DNA of 64,000 nt from Roseivirga sp. 4D4 (GTDB lineage Bacteria; Bacteroidota; Bacteroidia; Cytophagales; Cyclobacteriaceae). The translations under genes were made by a program, and so were the position numbers. The stretch lies in NCBI RefSeq assembly GCF_001747095.1, contig NZ_MDGP01000001.1, positions 3,269,001 through 3,333,000 on the forward strand, written 5' to 3'. The notes beneath the pieces are model-generated. The model was not told the DNA's origin and did no database searches. It saw nothing but the letters and a program-made list of their open reading frames with translations. Shown here piece by piece: positions 33,175 to 41,877 of the stretch (the first letter of the stretch is position 1; each line of letters opens with the position of its first letter).

Positions 33175-33669
33175 ATGGACAACTTAGTAGGAAGTAATAT
33201 TGGTTTAGTTCACTTAATTGCCTCTTTGGTAGCGACAATTGCAGGTACCATTGTCATTGGTGCCAGAAAGGGAACCCGCTTCCACAAGCAATGGGGGTAT
33301 GTATATGCCATTTCGATGCTTGTACTTAATATTACAGCCTTCATGACCTATCGGCTTTTTGGCACCTTTGGAGTCTTTCATTATGGCGCTATCGGTAGCC
33401 TACTCACCCTTTATGGAGGTATGGTACCAGCGATTAGAAGAAAAGGTAATTGGATAGACTATCACATTGGTTTTATGTACTGGTCTGTCATTGGTCTTTA
33501 TGCTGCCTTTGCTTCAGAAACCATTACTCGCGTGCCTATGGGCATCAATTTCGGATTCTTCGGGATGGTTGGCCTTGCCACTGGACTCATTATGCTTCTA
33601 GGAGCAATCTTCTTTATCCGTTACAGAAAACTGTGGCAAGCACAGTTTTCTAAATATGCCAAACCTTAG
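33175..33669 (+). CDS. DUF2306-like multi-pass membrane protein B
   Basis: A 164-residue membrane protein of about five helices. It begins GLVHLIASLVATIAGTIVIG then ARKGTRFHKQWGYVYAISM, matching the His-...-RKG-...-His-...-Gly pattern of protein A, and has further His in VFHYGAIGS and YHIGFMYWS. It is 4 bp downstream of the LytTR regulator, so it belongs to the same operon. It may act with protein A as a sensor subunit or carry redox cofactors; nothing in the sequence decides this. Confidence 0.68.
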   Translation: MDNLVGSNIGLVHLIASLVATIAGTIVIGARKGTRFHKQWGYVYAISMLVLNITAFMTYRLFGTFGVFHYGAIGSLLTLYGGMVPAIRRKGNWIDYHIGFMYWSVIGLYAAFASETITRVPMGINFGFFGMVGLATGLIMLLGAIFFIRYRKLWQAQFSKYAKP

Positions 33670-33699
33670 TCAAAGCAGTCTTTTGACTTATATTTGGGC

Positions 33700-34446
33700 A
33701 TGTTCAAAAGACTCTTGATTCTATTCCTGCTGTGCGCCTGCCATATATCCAGTGCCCAAAAGCCAACAGGCCTATGGATTTTGAAGTATGTAAAGGCCCT
33801 TCAACCCGTATTTACCATGGTGGAGATAGATGGTCAATATGAAATGGTCGATGAAGACCCTCAGGATTCTACCTTTCTATACAATTCAGGCCTTATGACC
33901 CTGGAGTTTCAAAAAAGATCAACAGCCAAAACGCATTCATGGGATGGAGAAGAGCAATGGACCTTCGACAAAGCAAATGATCAAATCTATTTTTATGGTC
34001 AAAGAGATACGCTGTATGGAACCTACAATAAGCAGGAGCTAATCCTGAGATCCACCCTCGATGATCGACCAACCTATTATCATTTCACTCCTTTCGAAGC
34101 AAAAAAGATATCCACACCCAAAATATTGGAAGGCCAGTGGCAATTAAATTCATCTAAGCCTTACTTTAAGGATCTTCAAGTACAATTTACAACTGACAGC
34201 ACATATCAAGTCACAACAGGAAAAAGCCTAAAAAGTCAAAAATACTTTACTTACTTATTTGATGATATCTCAGCTGTGGAGTTCGATTTTCCTCCAAATG
34301 ACAAGGAAAGGGATCAACATGAGATGGGCACCATCTACATTTATCAAACCCGCAAGAAAGAGATAAAAGGGGTTTTCTATGCTATAAAAGACGGTGTGGC
34401 TGTCCCAATTAAAAGTGAGTTAACACTCACAAGAGTTGACAACTGA
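33700..34446 (+). CDS. Hypothetical exported protein with two lipocalin-like halves
   Basis: A 248-residue protein with a signal peptide (1-19, ...CACHISSAQ). I recognise no named family. The mature part is beta-rich and seems to consist of two similar halves, one beginning PTGLWILKYVKAL and one beginning LEGQWQLNSSKPYFKDL, each opening with a Gly-x-Trp strand as in lipocalin-like domains. The ATG at 33700 was chosen over a TTG two codons upstream. It lies 30 bp past the DUF2306-like gene and may be at the end of that operon. Function unknown. Confidence 0.6.
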   Translation: MFKRLLILFLLCACHISSAQKPTGLWILKYVKALQPVFTMVEIDGQYEMVDEDPQDSTFLYNSGLMTLEFQKRSTAKTHSWDGEEQWTFDKANDQIYFYGQRDTLYGTYNKQELILRSTLDDRPTYYHFTPFEAKKISTPKILEGQWQLNSSKPYFKDLQVQFTTDSTYQVTTGKSLKSQKYFTYLFDDISAVEFDFPPNDKERDQHEMGTIYIYQTRKKEIKGVFYAIKDGVAVPIKSELTLTRVDN

Positions 34447-34448
34447 TC

Positions 34449-34487
34449 GAAAAACACAATTTTATTAAATTCATGTGGACACCTTTG
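34449..34487 (+). promoter_or_regulatory. Shared 15-bp element and promoter before araC
   Basis: GAAAAACACAATTTT at 34449-34463 is repeated exactly at 35393-35407 before the dehydrogenase gene. CACCTTTG at 34480-34487 resembles the Bacteroidota -7 element (TAnnTTTG), 31 bp after the start of the repeat; the second copy has CACATTTG 32 bp after. The repeat ends 41 bp before the araC ATG. It is a likely operator, probably autoregulatory. Confidence 0.55.
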
Positions 34488-34503
34488 TGTCAGAAGTGAG
34501 TTT

Positions 34504-35382
34504 ATGAAAATCGTTCCCCAGGCATTCTACACAGCAACGACTATCAAAAAGGTTATGGTCGATGGCAACTGCTGCATTGTCCATAAGAAAACCGAAGTAG
34601 CAGACCTCGACAACCAAAGGCTACTGGCGGCACATGCATTAACAGTCGTGCTCAATGGTGGCTTGGTCGTTCATAGTGATGATGGGCTTCCTATTCAAGT
34701 CGGTGCTGGTGAAATGGTGTTGTTACCTAGAGGGCTATATGCCATCACAGACCTTATCCCTGATGATGGAGCCTTTGAAGCCATTGTCTTTTTCTTTGAT
34801 GATGATGTTACGGATACTTTTTTGGAACAGAGATCGATTAATCAAGAAATTGTGAGCTCCGAGAAGTTACCCACAAAGTTTAGCCTAAATAGACCTTTCA
34901 AGGCTTTTATCGAACAAACGCTCACACTTTATGGCCAAGTCAAGCTCGATTCAAATATGGTCAGAGGAAAGCTCTTGGAAATATTACACCTCATTGCTGA
35001 GTTCAATCCCAATGGTCACTTTTTGGAAAAAGTAGCTGAGTTGAAAGTCAATCCCAAAAAGGACTTATCACTATTCATGCTCTCTCATTTTGATAAGCCA
35101 TTAGCAGTCGAAACTTTTGCTAACCTTAGCGGCAGAAGTGTCTCTTCATTTAGGCGTGACTTCCATAGAGATTTTAATATGGCTCCGAAAAAATGGCTTA
35201 TCAAGAGACGACTTGACAAAGCACAGGAGCTTTTAACAAAGGAGTATTTATCAATAACCGATGTAGCGATCCGTTGTGGTTTCTCTGATATTCCACATTT
35301 CATCAAGTCCTTTGAAAAGCAATTCGCGACCACTCCCAAGCAATATGCGCTAGCCAATTACAAGAAAATTCAGGCAAACTAG
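34504..35382 (+). CDS. AraC family transcriptional regulator
   Basis: A 292-residue regulator. Residues about 20-120 form a cupin-like ligand domain (HALTVVLNGGLVVHSDDGLPIQVGAGEMVLLPRGLYAITD). The C-terminal 100 residues hold two helix-turn-helix motifs: FANLSGRSVSSFRRDFHRDFNMAPKKWLIKRRLDKAQELL and SITDVAIRCGFSDIPHFIKSFEKQFATTPKQYA. A 15-bp repeat occurs before this gene and before the dehydrogenase that follows, suggesting it controls both. The ligand is unknown. Confidence 0.92.
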   Translation: MKIVPQAFYTATTIKKVMVDGNCCIVHKKTEVADLDNQRLLAAHALTVVLNGGLVVHSDDGLPIQVGAGEMVLLPRGLYAITDLIPDDGAFEAIVFFFDDDVTDTFLEQRSINQEIVSSEKLPTKFSLNRPFKAFIEQTLTLYGQVKLDSNMVRGKLLEILHLIAEFNPNGHFLEKVAELKVNPKKDLSLFMLSHFDKPLAVETFANLSGRSVSSFRRDFHRDFNMAPKKWLIKRRLDKAQELLTKEYLSITDVAIRCGFSDIPHFIKSFEKQFATTPKQYALANYKKIQAN

Positions 35383-35392
35383 GCCTTTGACT

Positions 35393-35432
35393 GAAAAACA
35401 CAATTTTTGTTTTTGCGACCCCTACACATTTG
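35393..35432 (+). promoter_or_regulatory. Shared 15-bp element and promoter before the dehydrogenase
   Basis: GAAAAACACAATTTT at 35393-35407 is the second exact copy of the element at 34449, again 43 bp before the start codon. CACATTTG at 35425-35432 resembles the -7 promoter element. It lies 10 bp after the araC stop, giving the dehydrogenase its own promoter. Confidence 0.55.
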
Positions 35433-35449
35433 CATTAAACAAAATTGAT

Positions 35450-36301
35450 ATGAAAATCGGATTTATAGGTCTAGGTATCATGGGCAGCAGAATGGCGTCC
35501 AACCTAATAAAAGCAGGTTACGACTTAACGGTTTACAATCGGTCGCCAGAAAAGGCAAAAAACCTGATCGACCAGGGAGCAAAATTATCATCAACTGTTC
35601 TCGAATTGGCTCAGAGCACTGACATCATTTTTACCATGTTATCAACCCCGGAAGTCGTCAACAACACTGCAAAGGAATTTCTGCCTGCCTTAGAGAAAGG
35701 AAGCTGGTGGGTAGACTGCAGTACTGTCAATCCTTCTTTTTCCAAGAAAATGGACCTTCTGGCAAAAAACCATGGCGTTCACTTCATTGATGCCCCAGTG
35801 GCAGGAAGTAAAGCACCTGCAGAGCATGGAGAGCTCCTTTTTCTCGCTGGTGGAAAAGAGGAAGACCTTTCAGCCATTGCTCCCTATTTCAACGCTATGG
35901 GCAAGAAAACACTTTATCTGAACCAGGCAGGAAATGGAACGAACATGAAGATGTTAATCAATCTGATGTTAGCCCAGTCCATGGCAACATTCGCGGAAGC
36001 AGTCAGCCTTGGAAAGGGTATGGGTCTGGATGAAGGTTTGGTATTGAACATACTCACCGCGACACCTGTAGTTTCACCAGTGATGGGTCTATTAAAGGAT
36101 AGGCTTCTGAATCGTGATTTTGATGTAAACTTTCCACTAAAATGGATTCACAAAGACATTATGCTTGCACTGAACACAGCAAGTGAAGTGAATGTAGCAA
36201 TGCCGAGCCTGGAACAAACTGAAGAACTCTTCAAAAATGCTTTAGATGCAAATTTGGGAGAAATGGACTTCTCAGCAATCTATAAATCTCTGATAGTCTG
36301 A
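35450..36301 (+). CDS. NAD(P)-dependent 3-hydroxyisobutyrate dehydrogenase-like reductase
   Basis: A 283-residue beta-hydroxyacid dehydrogenase. It opens with the Rossmann motif MKIGFIGLGIMGSRMASNLIKAGY, has the substrate motif FIDAPVAGSKAPAEHGEL (113-129) and the catalytic Lys 167 in GNGTNMKMLINLM. The family includes 3-hydroxyisobutyrate, tartronate-semialdehyde and succinic-semialdehyde (glyoxylate) reductases; the Ala-Pro-Val-(Ala/Ser)-Gly-Ser-Lys-(Ala/Lys)-Pro-Ala wording fits the semialdehyde or glyoxylate reductase branch. The ATG at 35450 begins the Rossmann strand; an upstream TTG would read through the promoter. The AraC neighbour is its likely regulator. Confidence 0.88.
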   Translation: MKIGFIGLGIMGSRMASNLIKAGYDLTVYNRSPEKAKNLIDQGAKLSSTVLELAQSTDIIFTMLSTPEVVNNTAKEFLPALEKGSWWVDCSTVNPSFSKKMDLLAKNHGVHFIDAPVAGSKAPAEHGELLFLAGGKEEDLSAIAPYFNAMGKKTLYLNQAGNGTNMKMLINLMLAQSMATFAEAVSLGKGMGLDEGLVLNILTATPVVSPVMGLLKDRLLNRDFDVNFPLKWIHKDIMLALNTASEVNVAMPSLEQTEELFKNALDANLGEMDFSAIYKSLIV

Positions 36302-36359
36302 AAATTAATCATCTTCTATGGTTCATTCGCTCATAAGTCACCTACCTTGTGTAGCATAG

Positions 36360-36968
36360 ATGTCCATAATCAGCAAAGTGAAGGCGGTTGAAAAGATTTT
36401 TGCTTCCCTCGATCAAGAAATCACAGCCCTTCAAACCACCAGTGGACTTCGTTGCATTGCCGGCTGTGGTAAATGCTGTTTTAAGCCGGATGTAGAAGCG
36501 ACCCCATTAGAGTTTCTTCCATTTGCTTTCCATCTCTACCTCACCAATAGAATAGAAGAAAAATATGACCTATTACTAGAAAGGGTGTCTAGCATCTGCA
36601 CGATTTTCGAGCCGCAAGAGAGTTCACTGGTCAATGGTAGTTGTTCTGAGTATAAGTTCCGGGGTTTAATTTGTCGATTGTTTGGTTACTCAGCTGTCAG
36701 AAATAAATATGGTAAGACCAGCTTTGTCACCTGTGCTCCATTGAAAACCCAAAGTCCTGAAAAGGTCGCGGCCATTGAGAGCGGCATTGGCAATGGTGAA
36801 AGTGTTCCGATGATGAACGATTACTACTTCCAAATTAGAAGCGTTGACCCCGACTTAGGCAATAATCTACTGCCTATCAACCAAGCCATTCGACAAGCGA
36901 TGGAAGCTGTTATGGGCTACTATGCTTATCGAGAACCGCCACCAGCTCCAGGAATGTTAAGTGCATAA
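36360..36968 (+). CDS. YkgJ-family cysteine-cluster protein
   Basis: A 202-residue protein with the CxxxCGKCC cluster of the YkgJ/CxxCxxCC family (Cys 32, 36, 39 and 40 in RCIAGCGKCC), and further Cys in SSICTIFEPQ, NGSCSEYKFRGLICRLFGYS and FVTCAPLK. These are predicted zinc- or iron-chelating sites, and the family is related to enzymes that bind Fe-S clusters, but its reaction is not known. No signal peptide, so cytoplasmic. It is in a 58-bp spaced position after the dehydrogenase and ends at a bidirectional terminator. Confidence 0.85.
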   Translation: MSIISKVKAVEKIFASLDQEITALQTTSGLRCIAGCGKCCFKPDVEATPLEFLPFAFHLYLTNRIEEKYDLLLERVSSICTIFEPQESSLVNGSCSEYKFRGLICRLFGYSAVRNKYGKTSFVTCAPLKTQSPEKVAAIESGIGNGESVPMMNDYYFQIRSVDPDLGNNLLPINQAIRQAMEAVMGYYAYREPPPAPGMLSA

Positions 36969-36999
36969 AAAAGCCCAAGGTATAAACCTCGGGCTTTTT
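36967..36999. terminator. Bidirectional intrinsic terminator
   Basis: AAAAAA, then GCCCAAGG (36973-36980), loop and CCTCGGGC (36987-36994), then TTTTT. The stem has one mismatch. It serves the plus-strand YkgJ-type gene and the convergent minus-strand M1 peptidase gene. Confidence 0.8.
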
Positions 37000-37016
37000 G
37001 ATATCTTATTCAAGGC

Positions 37017-39353
37017 CTAGTTTCCTCCGCCTGCTCTTTGCATTGGGTTAGAGCCTGAAGACTGGCCTCTGGCCGCTCCACCTCTACGTTTGAACAGTTC
37101 AAAACGATTTGGTTTAGCACTTCTCGGGAAGTAATTATTCTCTTCATTAGTATCAGCAGTCTCTCTATCAGGGTCTAATCTGATCTGAGCTACCTGTTTC
37201 TTCTTCATAAAGGCCTTAGTCACCTTCTCTTCATTCTTTCTCCAGATATAGGCAGGAATTCTGTCCACCTCTTTTGTTCCATCTGTAAAAGTCCACTCGA
37301 TGATCAATGGCATTACTAAACCACCAACGTTGCTGAACTCTATTTCATAGAAGTTGGCTTTATCACCAAGAATAGCTCTTTCCTCGTCAGAAAGTGTTGC
37401 ATCAAAACGCTGGTATGCAGCCTTTGCAGCATCTGTTACTTCAAACTGATCATAAGAGTAGTAGAAATCTTGTAGTCTTTCATCTTCTTCGACATAGAAC
37501 TTTCGGCCTTCAGCCCTGTTCCTTCTGGCTGCCAAATCGCTTTGAGTAGCCTTAGCCTGCTCGCTCAGAATCGGATACTCAATCTCTGGATTCTTAGTGC
37601 TTAACTGGTACCATTTCACATCATCAATAGCAATGTCCACATTATCAATGGTGAAGTACCATCCTCTGATAAACCAGTCGATATCCACAGCCGATGCATC
37701 TTCTAACGTTCTGAAGAGATCGTCCGGAGTTGGGTGTTTAAAAGCCCATCGCTTCGCGTATTCTTTAAAGGCAAAGTCGAAAAGTTCACGACCCATGATC
37801 GTCTCACGAAGAATGTTTAATCCAGTTGCGGCTTTAGCATAAGCATTATTTCCAAAACCGATAATGTTCTCAGAATTGGTCATAATTGGCTCCAACTGCT
37901 CTTTTGGCAAAGCCATATAAGGAGCAATTTTATGCGCTGGCCCTCTTCTGTGAGGATAGTTAGGGTCAAACTCCTGTTCTGTCAAGTACTGAACAAAAGT
38001 ATTCAGGCCCTCGTCCATCCATGTCCACTGACGCTCATCAGAGTTCACAATCATTGGGAAGAAGTTGTGTCCAACTTCGTGAATAATTACACCGATCGCT
38101 CCGTATTTGGTAGACTCAGCATAAGTTCCATCAGCCAAAGTTCTACCGTAGTTGAAGCAAATCATTGGGTACTCCATACCATTCGAAGCCTCAACTGAGA
38201 TCGCTACCGGGTAAGGATAAGGAATTGTGAAGCTTGAATAAGTCTTTAATGTATGAGCCACTGCCTTGGTAGAGTATCGCTCGTAAATGCCATAAGCCTC
38301 CTTAGCATAGTAAGACATCGCCATAGGGTGATCGTCTCGACCCTCAATGTCAACAGCCATGGCATCCCAAACAAACTTTCTTGAAGAAGTCCATGCAAAA
38401 TCACGCACGTCTTCAGCTTTATAATGCCAGGTTTTTGTTCCAGATGCTTTTGTCTTTTCATTTTCTTTAGCCTCTTCTAAAGTCACAATCTTAACAGGCT
38501 CTACAAATTCCTTTTGCGCCTGGTTCCATCTCTTTTGTTGCTCTGAAGTAAGAATAGACTTAGGGTTTTGTAAAACTCCAGTCGAACCAACCACGTGATC
38601 CGCTGGTACAGTCATTTTTACATCGTAATCACCGAAGGTTAAAGCGAACTCACCTCTTCCGGTAAACTGCTTGTTGTTCCAACCCTGGAAATCAGAGTAA
38701 ACTGCCATTCTGGGGAACCATCCTGTGATGGTATAGATATAGTTTCCATCTTCAGGGAAATACTCGTGGCCTCCACGCGCACCCGAAATGGCTCTCGGTG
38801 TAGTATTATACCACCAATCAATACTGAAAGCGATCTTCTGACCTGGCTTCAAAGGGGTAGCCAGATCGATACGCATCATAGTCTGATTGATCGTATAATT
38901 CATATCGTTGCCCTTGGCATCTTTCACCTTCATGATGTGAAAGCCCCAATCATTATCGTGACCATCAAGGCCATCCAGTTGACCAAAAGTCATTCTAGGA
39001 CGAATACTGCTAGGGTCAAACTTGTATGAGTCATTTTCCGGGTTTCTCACATTCTCGTCTAGTGCAAGCCACAGATAACTCAGAGGATCTGGTGAGTTAT
39101 TGTAGTAAGTAATGGTCTCAGCACCAGTCAATCGCTGATTTTCATCATCCAGGGTGGCCTCGATTTTATAGTCAGCCTTTTGTTGCCAGTACTGTGGTCC
39201 TGGAGCCCCGGAAGCCGTTCTATAAACACTTGGGTCCCTTAACATACGCTCCAACTGTTCAAAGCGCTTACCATGATTACTGTTAACTACTTGAGCAAAA
39301 GCACCTGACCCCATAAAGGTCAAAACCATTGCCATAAGCCAAAGTCTTTTCAT
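37017..39353 (-). CDS. Secreted M1 family metallopeptidase
   Basis: A 778-residue protein with a signal peptide (1-20, ...GSGAFAQ) and a gluzincin M1 aminopeptidase domain: zinc motif HEVGH at 425-429, catalytic Glu 426 and the third ligand Glu 448 in WTWMDEGLNTF. The GAMEN-equivalent exopeptidase motif seems to be SNGMEYPMIC (about 390-399). The tail (about 735-778) is rich in Arg/Gly/Ser and low complexity. It should be a periplasmic or surface peptidase. The HupE/UreJ-like gene is 16 bp upstream on the same strand, so they are probably cotranscribed. A terminator lies just past its stop. Confidence 0.92.
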   Translation of the reverse strand: MKRLWLMAMVLTFMGSGAFAQVVNSNHGKRFEQLERMLRDPSVYRTASGAPGPQYWQQKADYKIEATLDDENQRLTGAETITYYNNSPDPLSYLWLALDENVRNPENDSYKFDPSSIRPRMTFGQLDGLDGHDNDWGFHIMKVKDAKGNDMNYTINQTMMRIDLATPLKPGQKIAFSIDWWYNTTPRAISGARGGHEYFPEDGNYIYTITGWFPRMAVYSDFQGWNNKQFTGRGEFALTFGDYDVKMTVPADHVVGSTGVLQNPKSILTSEQQKRWNQAQKEFVEPVKIVTLEEAKENEKTKASGTKTWHYKAEDVRDFAWTSSRKFVWDAMAVDIEGRDDHPMAMSYYAKEAYGIYERYSTKAVAHTLKTYSSFTIPYPYPVAISVEASNGMEYPMICFNYGRTLADGTYAESTKYGAIGVIIHEVGHNFFPMIVNSDERQWTWMDEGLNTFVQYLTEQEFDPNYPHRRGPAHKIAPYMALPKEQLEPIMTNSENIIGFGNNAYAKAATGLNILRETIMGRELFDFAFKEYAKRWAFKHPTPDDLFRTLEDASAVDIDWFIRGWYFTIDNVDIAIDDVKWYQLSTKNPEIEYPILSEQAKATQSDLAARRNRAEGRKFYVEEDERLQDFYYSYDQFEVTDAAKAAYQRFDATLSDEERAILGDKANFYEIEFSNVGGLVMPLIIEWTFTDGTKEVDRIPAYIWRKNEEKVTKAFMKKKQVAQIRLDPDRETADTNEENNYFPRSAKPNRFELFKRRGGAARGQSSGSNPMQRAGGGN

Positions 39354-39369
39354 TCTTATATCGTTTATT

Positions 39370-39954
39370 TTACCAAAATTTTGTTTCCAACATGATTGTA
39401 ATGGCTATTCCTGCCACTGCAGACGAAATAATCAAATTCCAATCTCTTCTCGCCACATTGAATATGTTGACAAAGACAAAGGAGATGATCATAAAGAATA
39501 CCACAATAATAATCTGGCCTAGTTCTAAGCCTAAATTAAATGAGAGTAGGGGAGTAACAATGCTGTCTTCCCGACCCAAAATGCTTTTTAAATAATTTGA
39601 GAACCCTAGTCCATGAATCAGGCCAAAGAATAACGCGAAGAAGTAATTCAAATTGAATTTAGAAGGAGTCAGTGCACTTTGCTTCCTTAAAAGGTTTGAA
39701 AAGGCACTAATAAAAATGGTACAGGGGATCAAAAACTCAATGATGTCACTTCTAAAGTTGACAATCTCCAGCGTGCTCAGTGCCAGCGTAATCGAGTGAC
39801 CGATAGTAAAGGCTGTTATTAAGATGAGCACCTTCTTCCAATCCTGTAGCAAATAGATGGAGCATAGGGCAATCACAAACAGAATGTGATCATAGCCATT
39901 AATGTCTAGGATGTGCTCCCTTCCTAATTCAAAATATATTGCAAACTGACTCAT
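39370..39954 (-). CDS. HupE/UreJ family membrane protein
   Basis: A 194-residue protein of about six helices. Family features: GYDHILFVIALCSIYLLQDWKKVLILITAFTIGHSITLALS with the conserved Asp-His and Gly-His, and FGLIHGLGFSNYL. HupE and UreJ proteins import nickel for hydrogenase or urease, but the Bacteroidota members here are linked to DUF6702 and M1 peptidase genes instead, so the metal role is uncertain. It is divergent from the DUF6702 gene across an 84-bp spacer and upstream of the M1 gene. This three-gene association is common in the phylum. Confidence 0.85.
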   Translation of the reverse strand: MSQFAIYFELGREHILDINGYDHILFVIALCSIYLLQDWKKVLILITAFTIGHSITLALSTLEIVNFRSDIIEFLIPCTIFISAFSNLLRKQSALTPSKFNLNYFFALFFGLIHGLGFSNYLKSILGREDSIVTPLLSFNLGLELGQIIIVVFFMIISFVFVNIFNVARRDWNLIISSAVAGIAITIMLETKFW

Positions 39955-40038
39955 AAGCGCCCTTTATTTCGGGCCCGGATTTTGTAAGGAATGCAATAAT
40001 AAAGTTTAATTTTGAATACCCCTATAAAACTTAAAAGC

Positions 40039-40533
40039 ATGCAGCTAAAGCTTATTTGGTCGGTTTTTTTAAGTGCTGTTCTGTACTGGCACCCTTTCCA
40101 TGTTAGCGTGACTGACATTGAGCATGATGCTGAAGCTAAGTCTATTCAAGTCAGCCATCGAATCTTCTTGGACGACTTGGAGGTCGGCTTAAAGAAGTAC
40201 CACGATATCGAAAAGTTGGATACTTATGAACCCGAAAGCCAGGAAAAGCTTGACAGTTTAATTGGCTCTTATCTCAAAAAGAAGGTGCTTTTCGTAATCA
40301 ATGGAGAATCCAAGGATTTTAATTACCTAGGTTCAGAACTTGAAGGCGATGCACGCTGGTGCTACTATGAAATCGAGAATGTCGAGCAGGTAGATGAGGC
40401 CGAAGTCACTAATATTGCGTTGATGGAAGTCTTTGATGATCAACAAAACATCGTCCATTTCAAATCAAAAGGGAAACTAAAGAGTTATAAGCTTGACAAG
40501 GACACTAAATTCATCCAGTTCAAATTCGACTAG
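40039..40533 (+). CDS. DUF6702 family protein
   Basis: A 164-residue protein with a hydrophobic N-terminal segment (MQLKLIWSVFLSAVLYWHPFH), then a beta-rich domain: VSVTDIEHDAEAKSIQVSHRIFLDDLEVGLKKYHD, LFVINGESKDFNYLGSELEGDARWCYYEIENV. These match the DUF6702 family, found beside HupE/UreJ-like and M1 peptidase genes in Bacteroidota. The N-terminus is probably a signal peptide or anchor. The ATG at 40039 was chosen over a TTG at 40012. It overlaps the next gene by 1 bp and is probably cotranscribed with it. Function unknown. Confidence 0.82.
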   Translation: MQLKLIWSVFLSAVLYWHPFHVSVTDIEHDAEAKSIQVSHRIFLDDLEVGLKKYHDIEKLDTYEPESQEKLDSLIGSYLKKKVLFVINGESKDFNYLGSELEGDARWCYYEIENVEQVDEAEVTNIALMEVFDDQQNIVHFKSKGKLKSYKLDKDTKFIQFKFD

Positions 40534-41369
40534 TGAAAAAGCACCTACTCTTTATTTCATTCCTATTCATCTTAAGTGCTTGCGAGTTCGGTGCCAAAAA
40601 ACCGGCAATAGTAGAGGAAGAAACTCCGGAGGCCATCCCTACCTTTGTAGAATATGAAATAGCTGCGCTAGATGAAAAGTCAGGTCCTTGTGAACTGGAC
40701 AGCCTTTCTACCCAATGTGCGACTTATACGGTAGAATATCCCGTCATTACTGGCTTAATTAGCGAGCAGGCTACTGACAAAATCAATGAGAACATCAAAT
40801 CCACCATTTTTGACTATGCATTTCTGACAGAAAAGCCTGAAAGTTTCCAATCCTTAATAGAGGAGCTTTCCACAGAGTATGCCTCCATCCTAAAAGAGTA
40901 CCCGGACTATGGCGCTTCTTGGTCAATGGAGATCAACTCGGACATCATTTATCAAGACTCCAGTTTTATCAGTGTGGCTTCAACCATATACTCTTATACG
41001 GGTGGTGCACATCCCAATTCTTATCAGGTATACAGAAGTTTTGATCTTGAAACGGGCAATCCGATTACCCTAGCAGACATTCTAATCCCCGGATTTGAAG
41101 ATGAGCTAAACCAGGCGGCCGAAATAGAATTTAGAATGCTTAAAGAGATACCACCCAATGAGGAGCTAAAAGACAAAGGTTACTTTTTTGAGGGTGGCAA
41201 TTTTTTGCTGAATGACAACTTCGCCATCATCAATAAAAGTCTGATTTTCTATTTCAACCCGTACGAAATCGCCCCGTATGCCGTTGGGCCAACAGAACTA
41301 GAATTAAAACTGACCGATTATATCAATCTTTTAAATGAAAATGGTGTTCTCAATCGTCTCAAGGATTAG
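40533..41369 (+). CDS. DUF3298-domain lipoprotein
   Basis: A 278-residue predicted lipoprotein beginning at a GTG that overlaps the DUF6702 stop by 1 bp; lipobox FILSAC with Cys 17. Residues about 45-150 look like the DUF4163-type segment (YTVEYPVITGLISEQATDKINENIKSTI) and about 180-270 like DUF3298 (YRSFDLETGNPITLADILIPGFEDELNQAAE ... NDNFAIINKSLIFYFNPYEIAPYAVGP). This pair of domains occurs in RsiV, an anti-sigma factor that binds lysozyme, and in many lipoproteins. No sigma-factor gene is nearby, so an envelope role is all that can be said. Confidence 0.85.
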   Translation: MKKHLLFISFLFILSACEFGAKKPAIVEEETPEAIPTFVEYEIAALDEKSGPCELDSLSTQCATYTVEYPVITGLISEQATDKINENIKSTIFDYAFLTEKPESFQSLIEELSTEYASILKEYPDYGASWSMEINSDIIYQDSSFISVASTIYSYTGGAHPNSYQVYRSFDLETGNPITLADILIPGFEDELNQAAEIEFRMLKEIPPNEELKDKGYFFEGGNFLLNDNFAIINKSLIFYFNPYEIAPYAVGPTELELKLTDYINLLNENGVLNRLKD

Positions 41370-41877
41370 CTGCTTATTGATCGCTTCTTTGGCAGTAAAC
41401 CTAAGTTTCGCACAAACTGAATCTGCTAACATAAGCTTCGTCATCAAAAACGCGGGTATTGGTGTAGATGGATCTTTTGATGAAAATAGTCTGACATATC
41501 AGTTCAATCCCGATGACTTAGATGCATCATATTTTAAGCTTAACATACCTACCACTACCATCAACACGGGAATTAAGGGTCGTGACAAGCACCTGCGAAA
41601 AGCCAAGTACTTTGATGTTGAAAACTATCCGAACCTCACCTTCGAATCAACAAAAATCACCAAAACGGATCTAGGTTATACCTTGACCGGGGAATTGACC
41701 ATCAAAAAAACGACTAACACTATCGAAATCCCTTTTACGATGGAGGAAATCGAAGGGCAAAAGTCACTGAGCGGTTATGTAGAGCTGGATAGAAGAGACT
41801 ACGGGGTAGGCAAAAACCACTTGATTCTAGGTGACTTGGTTAGAATTAGCATTAAAGTGGCTTACAAGGAAAACTGA
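41335..41877 (+). CDS. YceI family protein, periplasmic
   Basis: A 180-residue protein with a signal peptide (1-26, ...LAVNLSFAQ) and the YceI beta-barrel domain: ANISFVIKNAGIGVDGSFD, GRDKHLRKAKYFDVENYPNLTFESTKI, LTGELTIKKTTNTIEIPFTM, RRDYGVG. YceI proteins bind polyprenoid or other lipid-like molecules in the periplasm. The start at 41335 overlaps the previous coding sequence by 35 bp; an ATG two codons later is also possible. Its 3' end overlaps the convergent 2H phosphoesterase gene by 16 bp. Confidence 0.88.
   Translation: MKMVFSIVSRISCLLIASLAVNLSFAQTESANISFVIKNAGIGVDGSFDENSLTYQFNPDDLDASYFKLNIPTTTINTGIKGRDKHLRKAKYFDVENYPNLTFESTKITKTDLGYTLTGELTIKKTTNTIEIPFTMEEIEGQKSLSGYVELDRRDYGVGKNHLILGDLVRISIKVAYKEN

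Noticed and set aside
41335..41369. Possible frameshift joining the DUF3298 lipoprotein and YceI gene
   Set aside because: The 35-bp overlap looked suspicious, but each protein is complete and the YceI gene has its own signal peptide.
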